A DNA stretch of 47,410 nt from Klebsiella pneumoniae (GCA_945869725.1 CAMBPO010000015.1:1-47410); one strand, 5' to 3'; numbered from the stretch's first letter, positions 9,098 through 18,824 are shown. Notes: generated by a model from the letters alone, not told the origin. Numbers and translations are program-made.

Positions 9098-10868
9098 GGT
9101 ACAACGGTGGCAGTTCAAACAATTTGTTCTGTCGGTTGGTTTTTTCCTGCTTCACCGCAGTGGCACGCTGTGCTCTTAACAGGATCAGCAAACGCTGGCG
9201 ATCCTGTTGTGAAAAGCTTGAGTTGCTGTCGCCAGTGCTTGATGCGTACAGGGAGGCTTGCAGCTGACGCGACAGATTCATCACCTCGGAATCGTCCATA
9301 TGTGATGCCAGATCGTCAAGATTATGCAGGCCCGGATCACTGAAGTACTGCCGTCCCCAGGCAATCATGCGTACCCGCACTAATTGCGCAGAATCCTTAG
9401 CAAGACTGGTTTCCAGTTCGGCAAACGCCAGTTTCTCATGACCTTCGGCAATGTCCCGCTCGTAAGCTGCCGTGCGGACAATAACAGGAGCGGTTGCATG
9501 CAGCAGACGGCTTTGACGTCGGCGCCACAGCCACCACATGCCGGCCAGTATCAGCACAATAGTCAGCGCCATCAGGTTCAATATCCACGCGGGCGTACTG
9601 CGGCTGCTGATCAGTTCATTATTCAGAGCACTTTGCATCACGTCATTCGGTGCGCTGCCATCGGCAGTTGCACCTTCCAACGCTGCGTCACCCGGGAACG
9701 TGCCTCCTGCGGGTGTCACCTGTATCAATGAGGCCGGGATAACGGAACTGCGCAGTTCGTTGTTAGTAACATCCCACCACGGCAGATTGACCTCGGGTAT
9801 AACAACGGCGCCCTCTTCAGTGGCAACCAATACATACTTTTCAATGCGGGTACCAACGATATTGCCATCAATCACCATTCGTTCGATCACCGGTTGCTCA
9901 GGATAGACATTCATTTTTTCGATGTCAGGACGGCCAAGCGGCGGTAACGCTGCGCCATCAAGACCATTGGCAACAACAGTGATGGTGCGCTCTACCGAGT
10001 CGCCCGGATTCAGGCGGGTGATGTCGCGATCCCAAGTCTCGCTGATCTGAATGTCTGTGGCAGGCAACCAGGTGCCGCTTTCGGGAAACTCTGCAGGGCG
10101 CTCTTTTACTTCAACGGTATAACCTTCGGCAAAGGCAGTGACCGGACGCATGTTGGGATTGCGGAACACAAAGTTACTGGAACCATCGGTCAGTTCACCA
10201 CGAAACACAATGTCGGGAATCTCCAGTTCACCACTGCGTTGCGGGAAGATGACATAGTTTTTTTCATAAATTCCGTACCTGACACCATCAACCAATTGTT
10301 CGAACTGGTGAGGAGCGCCGAGCATCTGCACCACAGCATTGTCGGGGTTGATTTCGGTGAATACCGGGTTACGGATACCGGCTATTGTGTAATGCAGGCG
10401 CACGGTGAACAACAATTGCTCCTGCACAAACACCGAGTCACCGGAAAGAATGGCTTCAAGGAACACATCATTGCCAGCCGCCAGCCCGGTCGCAGTGGGT
10501 TCAGTGACGGTAATGGTAAATGACTCTGTTGTCTGATTGCCGACAACCAGAGCCGGAATCTGCTGCTCGCCCAGCTCCCTTGGAAACAGCACCAGCAGGT
10601 AATCTGTCCAGGATTCGATGCGGTTGTTGACCGAACGCAGGTGACTTGCCGAACGTGTCGACACAACTTCAAACTGGCTGCGCAGCGGCTCCAGATCTAT
10701 CTGCACACCCCCTTGCTGACCATGTACGCGGATGCGCAGGGTGACGGTTTCCCCTCGCTCAAGCTCGGTGCGATCAAGGTTGGTTTCCAGCGCCGGCTGT
10801 TGTGCCAGCGCTCCCGCGCAGATCAGAGCGAGCAAACATACTGAGATTATGCTGATGAGCTGTTTCAT
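9090..10868 (-). CDS. batD: BatD-like oxygen-tolerance protein
   Basis: Probable periplasm-facing component of the Bat system, which in Bacteroides and other bacteria is linked to aerotolerance and envelope stress; the molecular role is unknown. The 592-residue product has a signal peptide (residues 1-22, ending AGALA). A long beta-rich region with repeated Ig-like segments follows (about 25-400). One membrane helix lies at about 426-446 (NLMALTIVLILAGMWWLWRRR), followed by a cytoplasmic tail of about 145 residues. It begins 9 bp after batB/C and is the last Bat gene, as is usual. The start ATG directly precedes a Lys-containing signal peptide, supporting the choice. Confidence 0.9.
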   Translation of the reverse strand: MKQLISIISVCLLALICAGALAQQPALETNLDRTELERGETVTLRIRVHGQQGGVQIDLEPLRSQFEVVSTRSASHLRSVNNRIESWTDYLLVLFPRELGEQQIPALVVGNQTTESFTITVTEPTATGLAAGNDVFLEAILSGDSVFVQEQLLFTVRLHYTIAGIRNPVFTEINPDNAVVQMLGAPHQFEQLVDGVRYGIYEKNYVIFPQRSGELEIPDIVFRGELTDGSSNFVFRNPNMRPVTAFAEGYTVEVKERPAEFPESGTWLPATDIQISETWDRDITRLNPGDSVERTITVVANGLDGAALPPLGRPDIEKMNVYPEQPVIERMVIDGNIVGTRIEKYVLVATEEGAVVIPEVNLPWWDVTNNELRSSVIPASLIQVTPAGGTFPGDAALEGATADGSAPNDVMQSALNNELISSRSTPAWILNLMALTIVLILAGMWWLWRRRQSRLLHATAPVIVRTAAYERDIAEGHEKLAFAELETSLAKDSAQLVRVRMIAWGRQYFSDPGLHNLDDLASHMDDSEVMNLSRQLQASLYASSTGDSNSSFSQQDRQRLLILLRAQRATAVKQEKTNRQNKLFELPPLYRQ

Positions 10869-10877
10869 AAGTTCCCG

Positions 10878-12767
10878 TTAACGTGGTACCTGACTGGCGG
10901 CACGTCGTTCAATCATGCGCCTGCGTGATTCAAACTGGAATTTGCGTTGTAGCAGTTCACCCGGGTCATCTTCGATCCGCCGCAGGAACTGCTCAAGTGA
11001 TTCCTGATCTTCTTCTACTTCGGTATTCGCGCGCTGCTGGCTGTTGGCATTGTCATTCTCAGACTCTTCCTGCTGCTCAGTCGGCTCCTGTTCCTCGGAT
11101 TCCTGCTGTTCTTGCTGTTCCTGCTGCTCTTCCTGTTCAGGCGCCTGTTCCTGTTGTTCGCCTTCTTCTTCCTCAGCCTGCTGTTGCTGCTGTTCTTCCT
11201 GCTCTTGCTGTTCCTGTTGCTGCTCTTCTTCTTCCTGCTGCTGTTGTTCTTCCAGCAAGCGTTCAACAATTTCTTTGTTTTTCAGTGCATCTGTATGATC
11301 AGGCTGCATATCAAGAACGGACTGATATGCGGCAATAGACTCCTCAAAGCGTTCCGCAAAAGCCAATGCGTTGCCCAGATTAAAGTGCGAGTCGAGGTCT
11401 TCTCCCAGACTGAACTCGGCGATAGCGCCGGCATAGTTGCCTGAACGGTAGTTGGCTGCTCCGCGCCACGCCGTATTTTCGAACAGGGTGGAGGCGGTCA
11501 CCGGGTCATCGTTCTGCATGGCCCGCACACCACGCTGGTCACGGTTCAGCCACAGACTGCGGATGTCAAAACCGGTTTGCGGCTCCTGGACAACAGCGAT
11601 GCCGGGCAGCCCGCTGACCGGTACCTGGTTCATCATCATCTCGTCTGTCATACCGTCATCAGAGAGCGGTATGGGCGTGTTGGTTTGCTGTGCCCAGGCC
11701 GGCTGCGGCGGGGCGGCCAGTAACAAGGCACCACTGATAATCGCCAGTTGTAAAATCCAGCCACGCCGGAAACACAAAGCACACAGCGGCACCAGCAGGA
11801 TCAGCAACCACGGGCCGGCGTCGTACCAAAGTTCTACTTCTTCATCGGCTTCCAGATAGTTATCTGCGTCGGCCAGCAGGCTATCGGCGAGAATGGCTTC
11901 GATGTCACTGCTATCAATAGAAATGTCGCGGTATTGACCGCCTACCTGCTCGCTGAGTGTCACCAGATTTGCGCGGTTCAGAGTGCTGACAACCATCTCG
12001 CCATTGCTGTCTCGCAGAAAATCACCATTGGCTGCCGGAATGGGTGCGCCTTGTGTGCTGCCGATGCCGATGATGTTGAGGGGATACCTGCCATCGTTCA
12101 GGGTGTCCCAGATCTCATTATTCTGCTCCTCCGGAATGCCGGCGGTGATCAACAGAATCCGTCCGTTGACTGAGGCAGCCTCATCCATCAATGCTCTTGC
12201 CATCTCAACCGCATGTCCCGGGTTATTGCCTATCACCGGCATAATGTTGGGGTTCAGCGCCGGCACCATGGCACGGATGCTGATAGAGTCATCGGTCAGC
12301 GGTGTCACCATATGCGCTTCGCCACCATAAACGATCAGCGCGGTTTGGCCTTCGGTGCGCGCGTCAAGAATATCCATGATCTTGCGCCGGGCGATGGTAA
12401 TACGATTGGGTTCAAAATCATTGGCAAACATGCCTAGCGTCAGATCCAGCACAATAACCAATGCATCCTGACGTTGCTGTACCGGTTGTGTCTGTTTTGA
12501 CCAGGTCGGGCCTGCTAATGCCAGTACCGAGAGTGTCCAAACCACCATCAACATGTAAAGCGGCAGACGCTGGGATGAGTTTTTTGTTGAATTCAACAGG
12601 TAAGGCAGCAGAGTCTGGTCGATAACCTTGTGCCATGCCGTGCCTTGCGCATCCAGTTGCCAGAGTCTGCGCACAAAAAACAAGGCCGGAAGCAGGGCCA
12701 GCAACCACAGCGGGCGCAGAAAGTGGAAGTCAGTGAGCGCCTGGGTCAGCGTCAGGGAGTCATTCAT
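10878..12767 (-). CDS. batB: VWA-TPR fusion protein (BatB/BatC type)
   Basis: Membrane-anchored von Willebrand A protein fused to TPR repeats. Helices lie at about residues 17-33 and 70-86, then a VWA domain (about 100-300), further hydrophobic helices near 333-380, TPR repeats (about 425-530), a Glu/Gln-rich tract, and the conserved end RRIEDDPGELLQRKF. The metal site is degenerate: residues 108-112 read DLTLG rather than DxSxS, so metal binding is doubtful. The frame is open upstream to 12905, but the ATG at 12767 is chosen. It overlaps the batA stop as ATGA, has a GGAGA ribosome site, and removes a Cys-rich stretch overlapping batA. It probably works with BatA and the MoxR ATPase. Confidence 0.9.
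   Translation of the reverse strand: MNDSLTLTQALTDFHFLRPLWLLALLPALFFVRRLWQLDAQGTAWHKVIDQTLLPYLLNSTKNSSQRLPLYMLMVVWTLSVLALAGPTWSKQTQPVQQRQDALVIVLDLTLGMFANDFEPNRITIARRKIMDILDARTEGQTALIVYGGEAHMVTPLTDDSISIRAMVPALNPNIMPVIGNNPGHAVEMARALMDEAASVNGRILLITAGIPEEQNNEIWDTLNDGRYPLNIIGIGSTQGAPIPAANGDFLRDSNGEMVVSTLNRANLVTLSEQVGGQYRDISIDSSDIEAILADSLLADADNYLEADEEVELWYDAGPWLLILLVPLCALCFRRGWILQLAIISGALLLAAPPQPAWAQQTNTPIPLSDDGMTDEMMMNQVPVSGLPGIAVVQEPQTGFDIRSLWLNRDQRGVRAMQNDDPVTASTLFENTAWRGAANYRSGNYAGAIAEFSLGEDLDSHFNLGNALAFAERFEESIAAYQSVLDMQPDHTDALKNKEIVERLLEEQQQQEEEEQQQEQQEQEEQQQQQAEEEEGEQQEQAPEQEEQQEQQEQQESEEQEPTEQQEESENDNANSQQRANTEVEEDQESLEQFLRRIEDDPGELLQRKFQFESRRRMIERRAASQVPR
11044..11268 (-). repeat. Glu/Gln-rich low-complexity tract within batB/C
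   Basis: The coding strand is almost only CAG/CAA and GAG/GAA codons, giving a run of about 65 residues of mixed Gln and Glu between the TPR repeats and the conserved C-terminal motif. It is likely a flexible or coiled acidic linker and prone to length change. Long opposite-strand frames rich in Cys/Ser here are artefacts of this bias. Confidence 0.85.
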
Positions 12768-13825
12768 ACAATTTCTCCGGCCGCAGATGTTGCAGGTTTT
12801 GCAGGTTTTGCAGCGCTTCGATTGACTGCCGAGACGCGGGCTGCCGCGGGTAATGCCAGCATTGCCAACAGAAAACTCAACAGCAAGGCAGTGCCTAGCG
12901 GCCAATGAAACAACAGCGTAATCGGCCGATAAGTTTGCTCGTCTTGTTCAATCGGCTCCATCTGATCAAGTTCATCATAGATCGCTACCATGTCTTCCAG
13001 TGTCCGTGCACGGAAGTAGCGGCCTCCGGTCATCTCGGCTATTTGTGCCATGGTCGCGTCATCAATTTCAGATATCAGTGCACCCGGGCGGTTGCCGAAC
13101 ATCGAGCGCTGGGCAAACTGATCTGACGCAATACCCACAACGTGCATGGTGATGCCTTCTGTCCGCGCAAGCTGGGCTGCTTGAACGGGTGTCAGTTCAC
13201 CAGCGTTATTGATGCCGTCGGTGAGCAGAATCATGATGCGGCGGTTTTCCGGCTGTTGCCGCAAGTGTTTGACACTGATGCCGATGGAGTCGCCAATGGC
13301 GGTCGCAGACTCGTCGATCATGCCAATTTCCAGTTCCTCTACAAGGCGCTGAACAGTGCCGAGGTCGTAGGTCATGGGTGTCAATATATAGGCGTGGGCA
13401 GCAAACAGCGCCAGCCCGAGGCGGTCGCCCTCGCGCTTCTCAATAAAATCGCTGATCACGGCCTTCATGACCTGGAAACGAGACAGCTGCGTGTTATTCA
13501 GGAACATATCCCGCGCTTCCATGCTGCCCGACATATCCAGCGTCAGCATCATATCGCGCCCGGTGGTGGGTATCTGTACGGGGTCTCCAACCCACTGCGG
13601 CCGGCTGCCGGCCGTCACCACCAGAATCCAGATCAGAGAACAGCACACCAGCATTAACAAACTTTTATTGTAGTGACGGTTACTGTCGGAGTGCAGTTGC
13701 ACTAACTGGCGATAAAACGGTATCCGCAGTGCTGCGTCCTGACGCGGTGCCCTTGGCATCAGCCAATACACAAGCAAAGGGAGGGGAAGGGCGAGAAAGA
13801 CCAGAGGCCAAGAAAATTCAAGCAT
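12764..13825 (-). CDS. batA: VWA-domain membrane protein BatA
   Basis: Bat-system von Willebrand A protein. The 353-residue product has an amino membrane helix (about 5-22), a second helix at 55-71, and a VWA domain (about 90-290). The metal-ion-dependent adhesion site is intact (D97-M-S99-G-S101), with a conserved Thr in the YILTPMTYD segment and the LTDG loop. A carboxy-terminal helix lies at about 308-328. It ends in a Lys/Ala-rich tail overlapping the batB start by 4 bp and overlaps the DUF4381 gene by 8 bp. Unlike its partner BatB, it should be able to bind a divalent metal. Confidence 0.93.
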   Translation of the reverse strand: MLEFSWPLVFLALPLPLLVYWLMPRAPRQDAALRIPFYRQLVQLHSDSNRHYNKSLLMLVCCSLIWILVVTAGSRPQWVGDPVQIPTTGRDMMLTLDMSGSMEARDMFLNNTQLSRFQVMKAVISDFIEKREGDRLGLALFAAHAYILTPMTYDLGTVQRLVEELEIGMIDESATAIGDSIGISVKHLRQQPENRRIMILLTDGINNAGELTPVQAAQLARTEGITMHVVGIASDQFAQRSMFGNRPGALISEIDDATMAQIAEMTGGRYFRARTLEDMVAIYDELDQMEPIEQDEQTYRPITLLFHWPLGTALLLSFLLAMLALPAAARVSAVNRSAAKPAKPATSAAGEIV

Positions 13826-14375
13826 GATTATCAGCCGCCGCGCTTGTTTTGTTTAAATCGGATTTTTGTGTGGCTTCGAGTTTAGCCAAGTACAGATTTT
13901 TAATCCATTCTCGCGCCATGAGTTCCAGCGCATCCGCATCGACATCACATTGCCGGGCAAAGCGGCCCTGTGCCAGTATCTGCGCAAGCTCCGGGCTAAG
14001 CAGCCCGGCTTTGTCATGCTGACGTATCAGGCTGACCCAGGCGTGTCCGCTGAGCCCTGCCACCGCGTTATGCTCAAGGTGCAGTAACGCAACCCTGCGC
14101 AGCACGGCGTTGACAGTATTGACAAAAATCAGCCGGTTGGCCATGTCGTCTTCGCCAGCAGAGCTTAACAGCTGTCGGGCGTTGGACAGTTCACTGATTG
14201 CCGCATTCAGACGTTTTTGCAGCAGCAGGCGTTTGCGTAGCCGGATTACGCCATACACAGCCAGTGCCAGCAACAAAGCCGCCAATATCCACCATCCCGG
14301 CGCCAGTGGCCAGTAACTGACCTCGCCGGGCATGCGTATGTCAGCTAATTCACTTAAAGCGTCTGCGATGTCCAT
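13818..14375 (-). CDS. DUF4381 membrane protein of the Bat operon
   Basis: Protein of unknown molecular role that is regularly found between the DUF58 and batA genes. The 185-residue product starts MDIADALSELADIRMP, a conserved opening. It has one membrane helix at about residues 26-46 (PGWWILAALLLALAVYGVIR) and a cytoplasmic helical domain with the VLRRVALLHL segment. It overlaps its neighbours on both sides (22 bp with the DUF58 gene, 8 bp with batA), so translation is probably coupled throughout the operon. Confidence 0.88.
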   Translation of the reverse strand: MDIADALSELADIRMPGEVSYWPLAPGWWILAALLLALAVYGVIRLRKRLLLQKRLNAAISELSNARQLLSSAGEDDMANRLIFVNTVNAVLRRVALLHLEHNAVAGLSGHAWVSLIRQHDKAGLLSPELAQILAQGRFARQCDVDADALELMAREWIKNLYLAKLEATQKSDLNKTSAAADNHA

Positions 14376-15328
14376 TGATGTATCCGTTCTACAACCGGTT
14401 GATCGGTTCTGAGTGTCAGCAGTGGAATTTTTAGTCGATTTAACTCAGCCTGCAATTGATCCAGTCGTTGCTGATACAGACTTTGATAATTTTCACGCGC
14501 CTTTTTGCTGAAAGTATTCAGCGTGCCTTTTTCCCGTCCGTCGGTAATGTTGTAGTAACCGGGCACTGGCAGATTCTCTTCCAGCATGTCGTGGACATAG
14601 CAGCACACCACATTATTGTGCAGTGAGATCTGGTACAGATATTGGAACCCAGCCTCATTGATACTGCTGAAATCGCTGATGATGTACAGGGTGCTGCCGG
14701 GTTTGGTAATGCGGCGGATGCGACCCAGAGCTGTCGCAAGTCCGCCTTCATCGCGCTCAGGTCGGGCGACACCGCTGGTGGCTTGTACTGCCAAATCAGC
14801 GTTGGCTAGCTGAATCTGGTTTAACAGATGAAGTGCGGAACGACGGCTGCGCTTGGGACGCACCAGGCTGTAATTATCATCGGCGTACACCAGTCCTCCG
14901 ACTCTATCGCCATTATCAATGGCTAACCAACAGAAAATGGCGGCTGCTTGCGCGGCGACCACTGACTTGAAAGCGGTATGGCTGCCGAAAAACATCGAAC
15001 TCGACTGATCCACCGCAATGATGACCGGCCGTTCGCGCTCTTCGCGAAAGACTTTGGTATAGGGTTTGCCCATTCTTGCGGTTACGCGCCAGTCAATGGT
15101 GCGGATATCGTCACCGGCCTGGTAAAGGCGAAACTCCTCAAAATCGATGCCCCGTCCACGTATTTTGGACATGTGTTGTCCTGAGATACCGGCCACAGAG
15201 CGTTTGTGCGATACATATTCCAGTGTGCGGGCAGCGTAACGCTGTAATAACAGATCCTGCAGGCCAATGACCGCCCCCTTGGCCTGATAAAGCGCCTGAT
15301 GGGGCAGAATGCGTGGCGACTTGCTCAT
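14354..15328 (-). CDS. DUF58 domain protein
   Basis: Soluble VWA-like DUF58 protein that accompanies MoxR ATPases. The 324-residue product has the family motif GRGIDFEEFRLYQAGDDIR followed by IDWRVTARMGKPYTKVF (about residues 56-95). Then comes a VWA-like core with IAVDQSSSM, so its metal-site DxSxS is preserved. No signal peptide or membrane helix is seen, so it is probably cytoplasmic. It starts 90 bp after the moxR stop and overlaps the DUF4381 gene by 22 bp. It likely couples the ATPase to the membrane Bat proteins; that is inference from operon order. Confidence 0.92.
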   Translation of the reverse strand: MSKSPRILPHQALYQAKGAVIGLQDLLLQRYAARTLEYVSHKRSVAGISGQHMSKIRGRGIDFEEFRLYQAGDDIRTIDWRVTARMGKPYTKVFREERERPVIIAVDQSSSMFFGSHTAFKSVVAAQAAAIFCWLAIDNGDRVGGLVYADDNYSLVRPKRSRRSALHLLNQIQLANADLAVQATSGVARPERDEGGLATALGRIRRITKPGSTLYIISDFSSINEAGFQYLYQISLHNNVVCCYVHDMLEENLPVPGYYNITDGREKGTLNTFSKKARENYQSLYQQRLDQLQAELNRLKIPLLTLRTDQPVVERIHQWTSQTL

Positions 15329-15418
15329 GGTGTCTCCGGGCCTGGGTGGGGCAATCCGAAATTGGCGAAATGCGGTTGTTCAGTCTGTGGTGGTCGATGC
15401 ATCAGCATGCCAGGTGCA

Positions 15419-16378
15419 TCAGGCTGACGGAACTCGCTCCAGAATGGTCGCCAATACTTTATCCGGAGTGATACCACTGGCTTCGGCTTCAAAACTGAGC
15501 AGAACACGGTGGCGCAGTACGTCAAACAATACGGCCTGCACATCGTCGGGGGAGACAAAATCATTACCTTTAATCCACGCGTGCGCCCGGGCACAGCGAT
15601 CCAGGGCAATCGTTCCGCGAGGGCTGGAACCGAAATCTATCCATCCTGCCAGATCTGCGCCATACACCTCAGGATTACGGGTAGCCATAATCAGCTGGAT
15701 AATGTACTCCTCAACTGAGGGCGCCATATGCATGGCAAGAATTTCCTGCCGCGCCGCAAACAGGTCATCCTGACTGAGAATTTCGGGCGTTGTCGGAGCG
15801 ATATTTTTTGCTTCGTTTCTGACCAGTTGCAGAATACTGCGCTCTGCTTCCGCTGTGGGGTAGGTGATGGAAACGTGCATCAGGAAACGGTCGAGTTGTG
15901 CTTCAGGCAGCGGGTAAGTGCCTTCCTGTTCAATCGGGTTCTGCGTGGCCATGACCAGAAACAAGGGTGGCAACTTAAACGATTCCCGGCCTACTGACAC
16001 CTGGTGCTCGGCCATGGCTTCCAGCAATGCTGACTGTACCTTTGCCGGCGCGCGGTTAATTTCATCCGCCAGCACAAGGTTATGGAATATCGGGCCAGGC
16101 TGGAAACGGAAAGAGCCGTCTTCAGGGCGATAGATTTCAGTACCGGTAATGTCACTGGGAAGCAGATCAGGTGTGAACTGGATGCGGTGAAAGTCACCCT
16201 CGATGGCTCGTGACAGATCTTTAATGGCCTTGGTCTTTGCAAGTCCCGGAGCACCTTCTACCAAGAGATGGCCATCAGCCAGCAGTGCTATCAACAGTCG
16301 ATCGACCAGTTTCTCTTGTCCGATGATCTGCTGTGTCAGCCAGGTCCTCAGTATTGTTATTGTGTTGTGATGACTCAT
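15419..16378 (-). CDS. MoxR family AAA+ ATPase
   Basis: Chaperone-like AAA+ ATPase that heads the Bat operon. The Walker A loop is GAPGLAKTK (about residue 39) and the Walker B segment is VLADEINRAPAKVQSALLEAMAE. Sensor 1 lies in ATQNPIEQEGTYPLPEAQLDRF, a strong MoxR signature. The 319-residue length fits the family. It presumably remodels the downstream VWA-domain proteins. It is divergent from pyrD across about 207 bp that should hold promoters for both; I did not find a convincing one for this strand. Confidence 0.95.
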   Translation of the reverse strand: MSHHNTITILRTWLTQQIIGQEKLVDRLLIALLADGHLLVEGAPGLAKTKAIKDLSRAIEGDFHRIQFTPDLLPSDITGTEIYRPEDGSFRFQPGPIFHNLVLADEINRAPAKVQSALLEAMAEHQVSVGRESFKLPPLFLVMATQNPIEQEGTYPLPEAQLDRFLMHVSITYPTAEAERSILQLVRNEAKNIAPTTPEILSQDDLFAARQEILAMHMAPSVEEYIIQLIMATRNPEVYGADLAGWIDFGSSPRGTIALDRCARAHAWIKGNDFVSPDDVQAVLFDVLRHRVLLSFEAEASGITPDKVLATILERVPSA

Positions 16379-16585
16379 AAATTTACCTGTTCTACGAAGC
16401 GGGTTACTGGCCGGAAGTCAGCGATTGTAACCAATTTAAGCCTGATGTCTAGCAGGCGCTCGGGTCAGATTGTCATAGAATGTGGCAGCGTCGTCGCAAG
16501 GGCTGACTTATAATGCCGGACGCTGCTGCGATGACTGTGTTAAAGCGGCTTATTATTCTGTGACCATCCTTAAACGAGATATCTC

Positions 16586-17647
16586 ATGTACGGCCTTATG
16601 CGCTCATTGTTGTTTACCCTGCCAACGGAAACCTCCCATCTGATCGCTATGGGCAGTCTGGATTGGGCTCGCGCTCTTCAGCTGCATGGTTTGCTGGGTG
16701 GAGCGCGTGCTGGCACCGGTGAGCCGGTAACGGTCATGGGTATTGAGTTTCCCAATGCGCTGGGCCTAGCGGCAGGACTGGATAAAAATGCTGACCACAT
16801 CGATGGCCTGGCAGCTCTGGGGTTCGGATTTATCGAGATTGGCACAGTGACGCCACGCCCGCAGCCCGGAAATCCGTTGCCGCGATTATTCAGATTGCCC
16901 GAGCAGCAGGCCATCATCAATCGCATGGGTTTTAACAACAAGGGCATGGATTATGCGCTTGACAAAATCCGGCGCAGTCACTTTAAAGGAGTGCTGGGCA
17001 TCAATATTGGTAAAAATTTTGATACCCCCGTCGACAAAGCGGCAGATGATTACCTGATCGGGTTAACAAAAGCCTGGGCGCAGGCCAGCTACGTGGTGGT
17101 CAATTTATCGTCTCCCAACACACCGGGACTGCGAAGTCTGCAATACGGCGAAGATCTGCGCAGGCTGCTTGATGTGCTCAAGCAGGCGCAACACAGTCTG
17201 ATGCTGGCTGACGGGCGTCATGTCCCACTGGTCATCAAGATAGCCCCGGATCTTAACAACGAGGAAATTGGCTTGATCGCCGCCAGCCTGCTGGAGTTTG
17301 CTGTTGATGGAGTGACGGCAACCAATACCACCTTGTCGCGTGTGGGAGTGGAAAATAATCCTCTGCACACACAAGCCGGTGGTTTGAGTGGCGCTCCGGT
17401 GCGCGCTGCCTCCACCCGCGTCATCAGGGAACTGAACCGGGCGTTAGATGGCAAGTTGCCTATCATTGGGGTCGGAGGTATCGGTAGTCTGCAGGATGCG
17501 CGCGAGAAACTGCAGGCTGGCGCCAGTTTGCTGCAGACCTACACGGGTTTTATCTACGGTGGCCCGCCCCTGGTGCGTGAGATCGTTGAAGGACTGAACA
17601 TCAACGATGTGCGTCCCGGTCACAAATCAGAAACAACGGGAGGCTGA
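16586..17647 (+). CDS. pyrD: Dihydroorotate dehydrogenase (quinone), class 2
   Basis: Oxidises dihydroorotate to orotate with FMN and passes electrons to membrane quinone, the fourth step of pyrimidine synthesis. The 353-residue product has an amino helical quinone-tunnel extension (about 1-45), typical of class 2, then the barrel with LAAGLDKNAD and INRMGFNN. The catalytic serine is in NLSSPNTPGLR (S175/S176, matching Ser175 of E. coli), and the FMN-phosphate loop is GVGGIGS. A TATAAT hexamer at 16509-16514 may be its -10 box, but no clear -35 is present. A glutaredoxin-like gene follows after 2 nt. Confidence 0.96.
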   Translation: MYGLMRSLLFTLPTETSHLIAMGSLDWARALQLHGLLGGARAGTGEPVTVMGIEFPNALGLAAGLDKNADHIDGLAALGFGFIEIGTVTPRPQPGNPLPRLFRLPEQQAIINRMGFNNKGMDYALDKIRRSHFKGVLGINIGKNFDTPVDKAADDYLIGLTKAWAQASYVVVNLSSPNTPGLRSLQYGEDLRRLLDVLKQAQHSLMLADGRHVPLVIKIAPDLNNEEIGLIAASLLEFAVDGVTATNTTLSRVGVENNPLHTQAGGLSGAPVRAASTRVIRELNRALDGKLPIIGVGGIGSLQDAREKLQAGASLLQTYTGFIYGGPPLVREIVEGLNINDVRPGHKSETTGG

Positions 17648-17649
17648 AA

Positions 17650-17904
17650 TTGTTGGTTCTCTTCACCACAGCCGGCTGCCACCTGTGTGACGATGCCGAA
17701 GCAATTCTCCGCTATTGCCGTAGTTATTATCCGCAGGTGCATTGGCGCACGGTTGACATCGCCGAGGATGCGGCCCTGGTCGAGCGCTATGGTCTGCGTA
17801 TCCCGGTGATCGGCATCGCTGATTCAGCAGCAGAGCTGAACTGGCCATTTGATCCGGGCCAGCTAATGGCGTTTATCAAAAGCCAAACAAACGACGGGCA
17901 TTAG
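17650..17904 (+). CDS. Glutaredoxin-like (DUF836) protein
   Basis: Small thioredoxin-fold protein of 84 residues with a redox-type C10-H-L-C13 motif directly after the first strand ([10 protein letters not shown]) and the cis-Pro turn in RIPVIG. Proteins of this family are often found beside pyrD or other housekeeping genes; the substrate is unknown. The TTG start is supported by a strong GGGAGG ribosome site at 17638-17643. Its end overlaps the converging tatD gene by 29 bp. Confidence 0.88.
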   Translation: MLVLFTTAGCHLCDDAEAILRYCRSYYPQVHWRTVDIAEDAALVERYGLRIPVIGIADSAAELNWPFDPGQLMAFIKSQTNDGH

Positions 17905-18664
17905 CGGTGGTTTCTTCAGCAATCAGCGCCGGGGATCGTTCACAGAAGTGCGCAACAGTCTGCAGTACCTCCGTTAGATAGGCAGGTTCATTGCGACGGC
18001 TTTTAGGCTTCGGACGCAGGCTGCGCGGTAACAGGTAGGGAGCATCTGTCTCCAATAACAACCGGTCATGGGGAATGTCTTTGACCAGTTCCAGAAGATG
18101 CTGCCCGCGCCGCTCGTCACAGATCCAGCCGGTGATGCCAATGTACATGTCCATGTCCAGATAATCGTAAAGCGCCGTCTTTTCATCCGTAAAACAATGC
18201 ACCACGCCGCCGGCCAGTTGGTCGCGATAGTCTTTTAATATCGGGTAAAAACGGCTATGAGCGTCACGCTGATGCAGAAATACGGGTTTGCCGGTCTGCA
18301 CGGCCATCAACAGATGCGCGGCAAACACGCTTTCCTGAACGGGACGCGGCGAATAGTCGCGGTTAAAGTCCAGTCCGGTTTCCCCGACCGCCCTGACCAG
18401 CGGATCGTCCAGTAATGCGCGAATTCCTCGCAGCGTGTCAGTATCTGCATGGGCTGCTTCGTGCGGATGAATACCTGCGGTGGCAGACAGATTCGGATAC
18501 TGATGACACAAACTCAAGGCTTTGTGGGACGCAGCCAAGGTTGTCCCCGTCACCAGTTGATGCACAATACCTGCCGCCACAGCCCGCTGAATAATCTCAG
18601 GCAAGTCGTGGTCAAATGATTCATGGCCAAGATTGGCACCGATGTCTACGAGTGAGATTTTCAT
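17876..18664 (-). CDS. tatD: TatD family metal-dependent hydrolase/DNase
   Basis: Metal-dependent hydrolase of the TatD family, a 3'-5' exonuclease acting on single-stranded DNA/RNA and linked to oxidative-damage repair in E. coli. The 262-residue product begins [12 protein letters not shown], where TatD proper has DIGVNL in place of the HxH of YcfH/Yjj[35 protein letters not shown] and [10 protein letters not shown] follow. The close match to E. coli TatD through [12 protein letters not shown] supports this subfamily. The frame is open to 18718, but the ATG at 18664 fits the family start. It faces ilvE across 160 bp. Confidence 0.94.
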   Translation of the reverse strand: MKISLVDIGANLGHESFDHDLPEIIQRAVAAGIVHQLVTGTTLAASHKALSLCHQYPNLSATAGIHPHEAAHADTDTLRGIRALLDDPLVRAVGETGLDFNRDYSPRPVQESVFAAHLLMAVQTGKPVFLHQRDAHSRFYPILKDYRDQLAGGVVHCFTDEKTALYDYLDMDMYIGITGWICDERRGQHLLELVKDIPHDRLLLETDAPYLLPRSLRPKPKSRRNEPAYLTEVLQTVAHFCERSPALIAEETTANARRLFGF

Positions 18665-18824
18665 GGCGTGCGAGTATATCAGAGCGCATACAGGTGCTGT
18701 ACCGCTGCAGTGAGTCAATACTGTGATGTCTAATGTGCCCCACCGGTGTGGTAGATTGAGCGCGTATCAAGGATAATGTAGGCCGCTTATACCAGACCAA
18801 CACGCTCTAGACAGGTTTTACAAA

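Noticed and set aside
11044..11444. Plus-strand frames very rich in Cys/Ser or Leu/Phe
   Set aside because: These are the complement of the Glu/Gln codon tract in batB/C and have no ribosome sites.
12768..12905. 46-residue upstream extension of batB
   Set aside because: It overlaps batA almost entirely, is Cys-rich and unlike BatB; the ATG at 12767 has the ribosome site and the ATGA junction.
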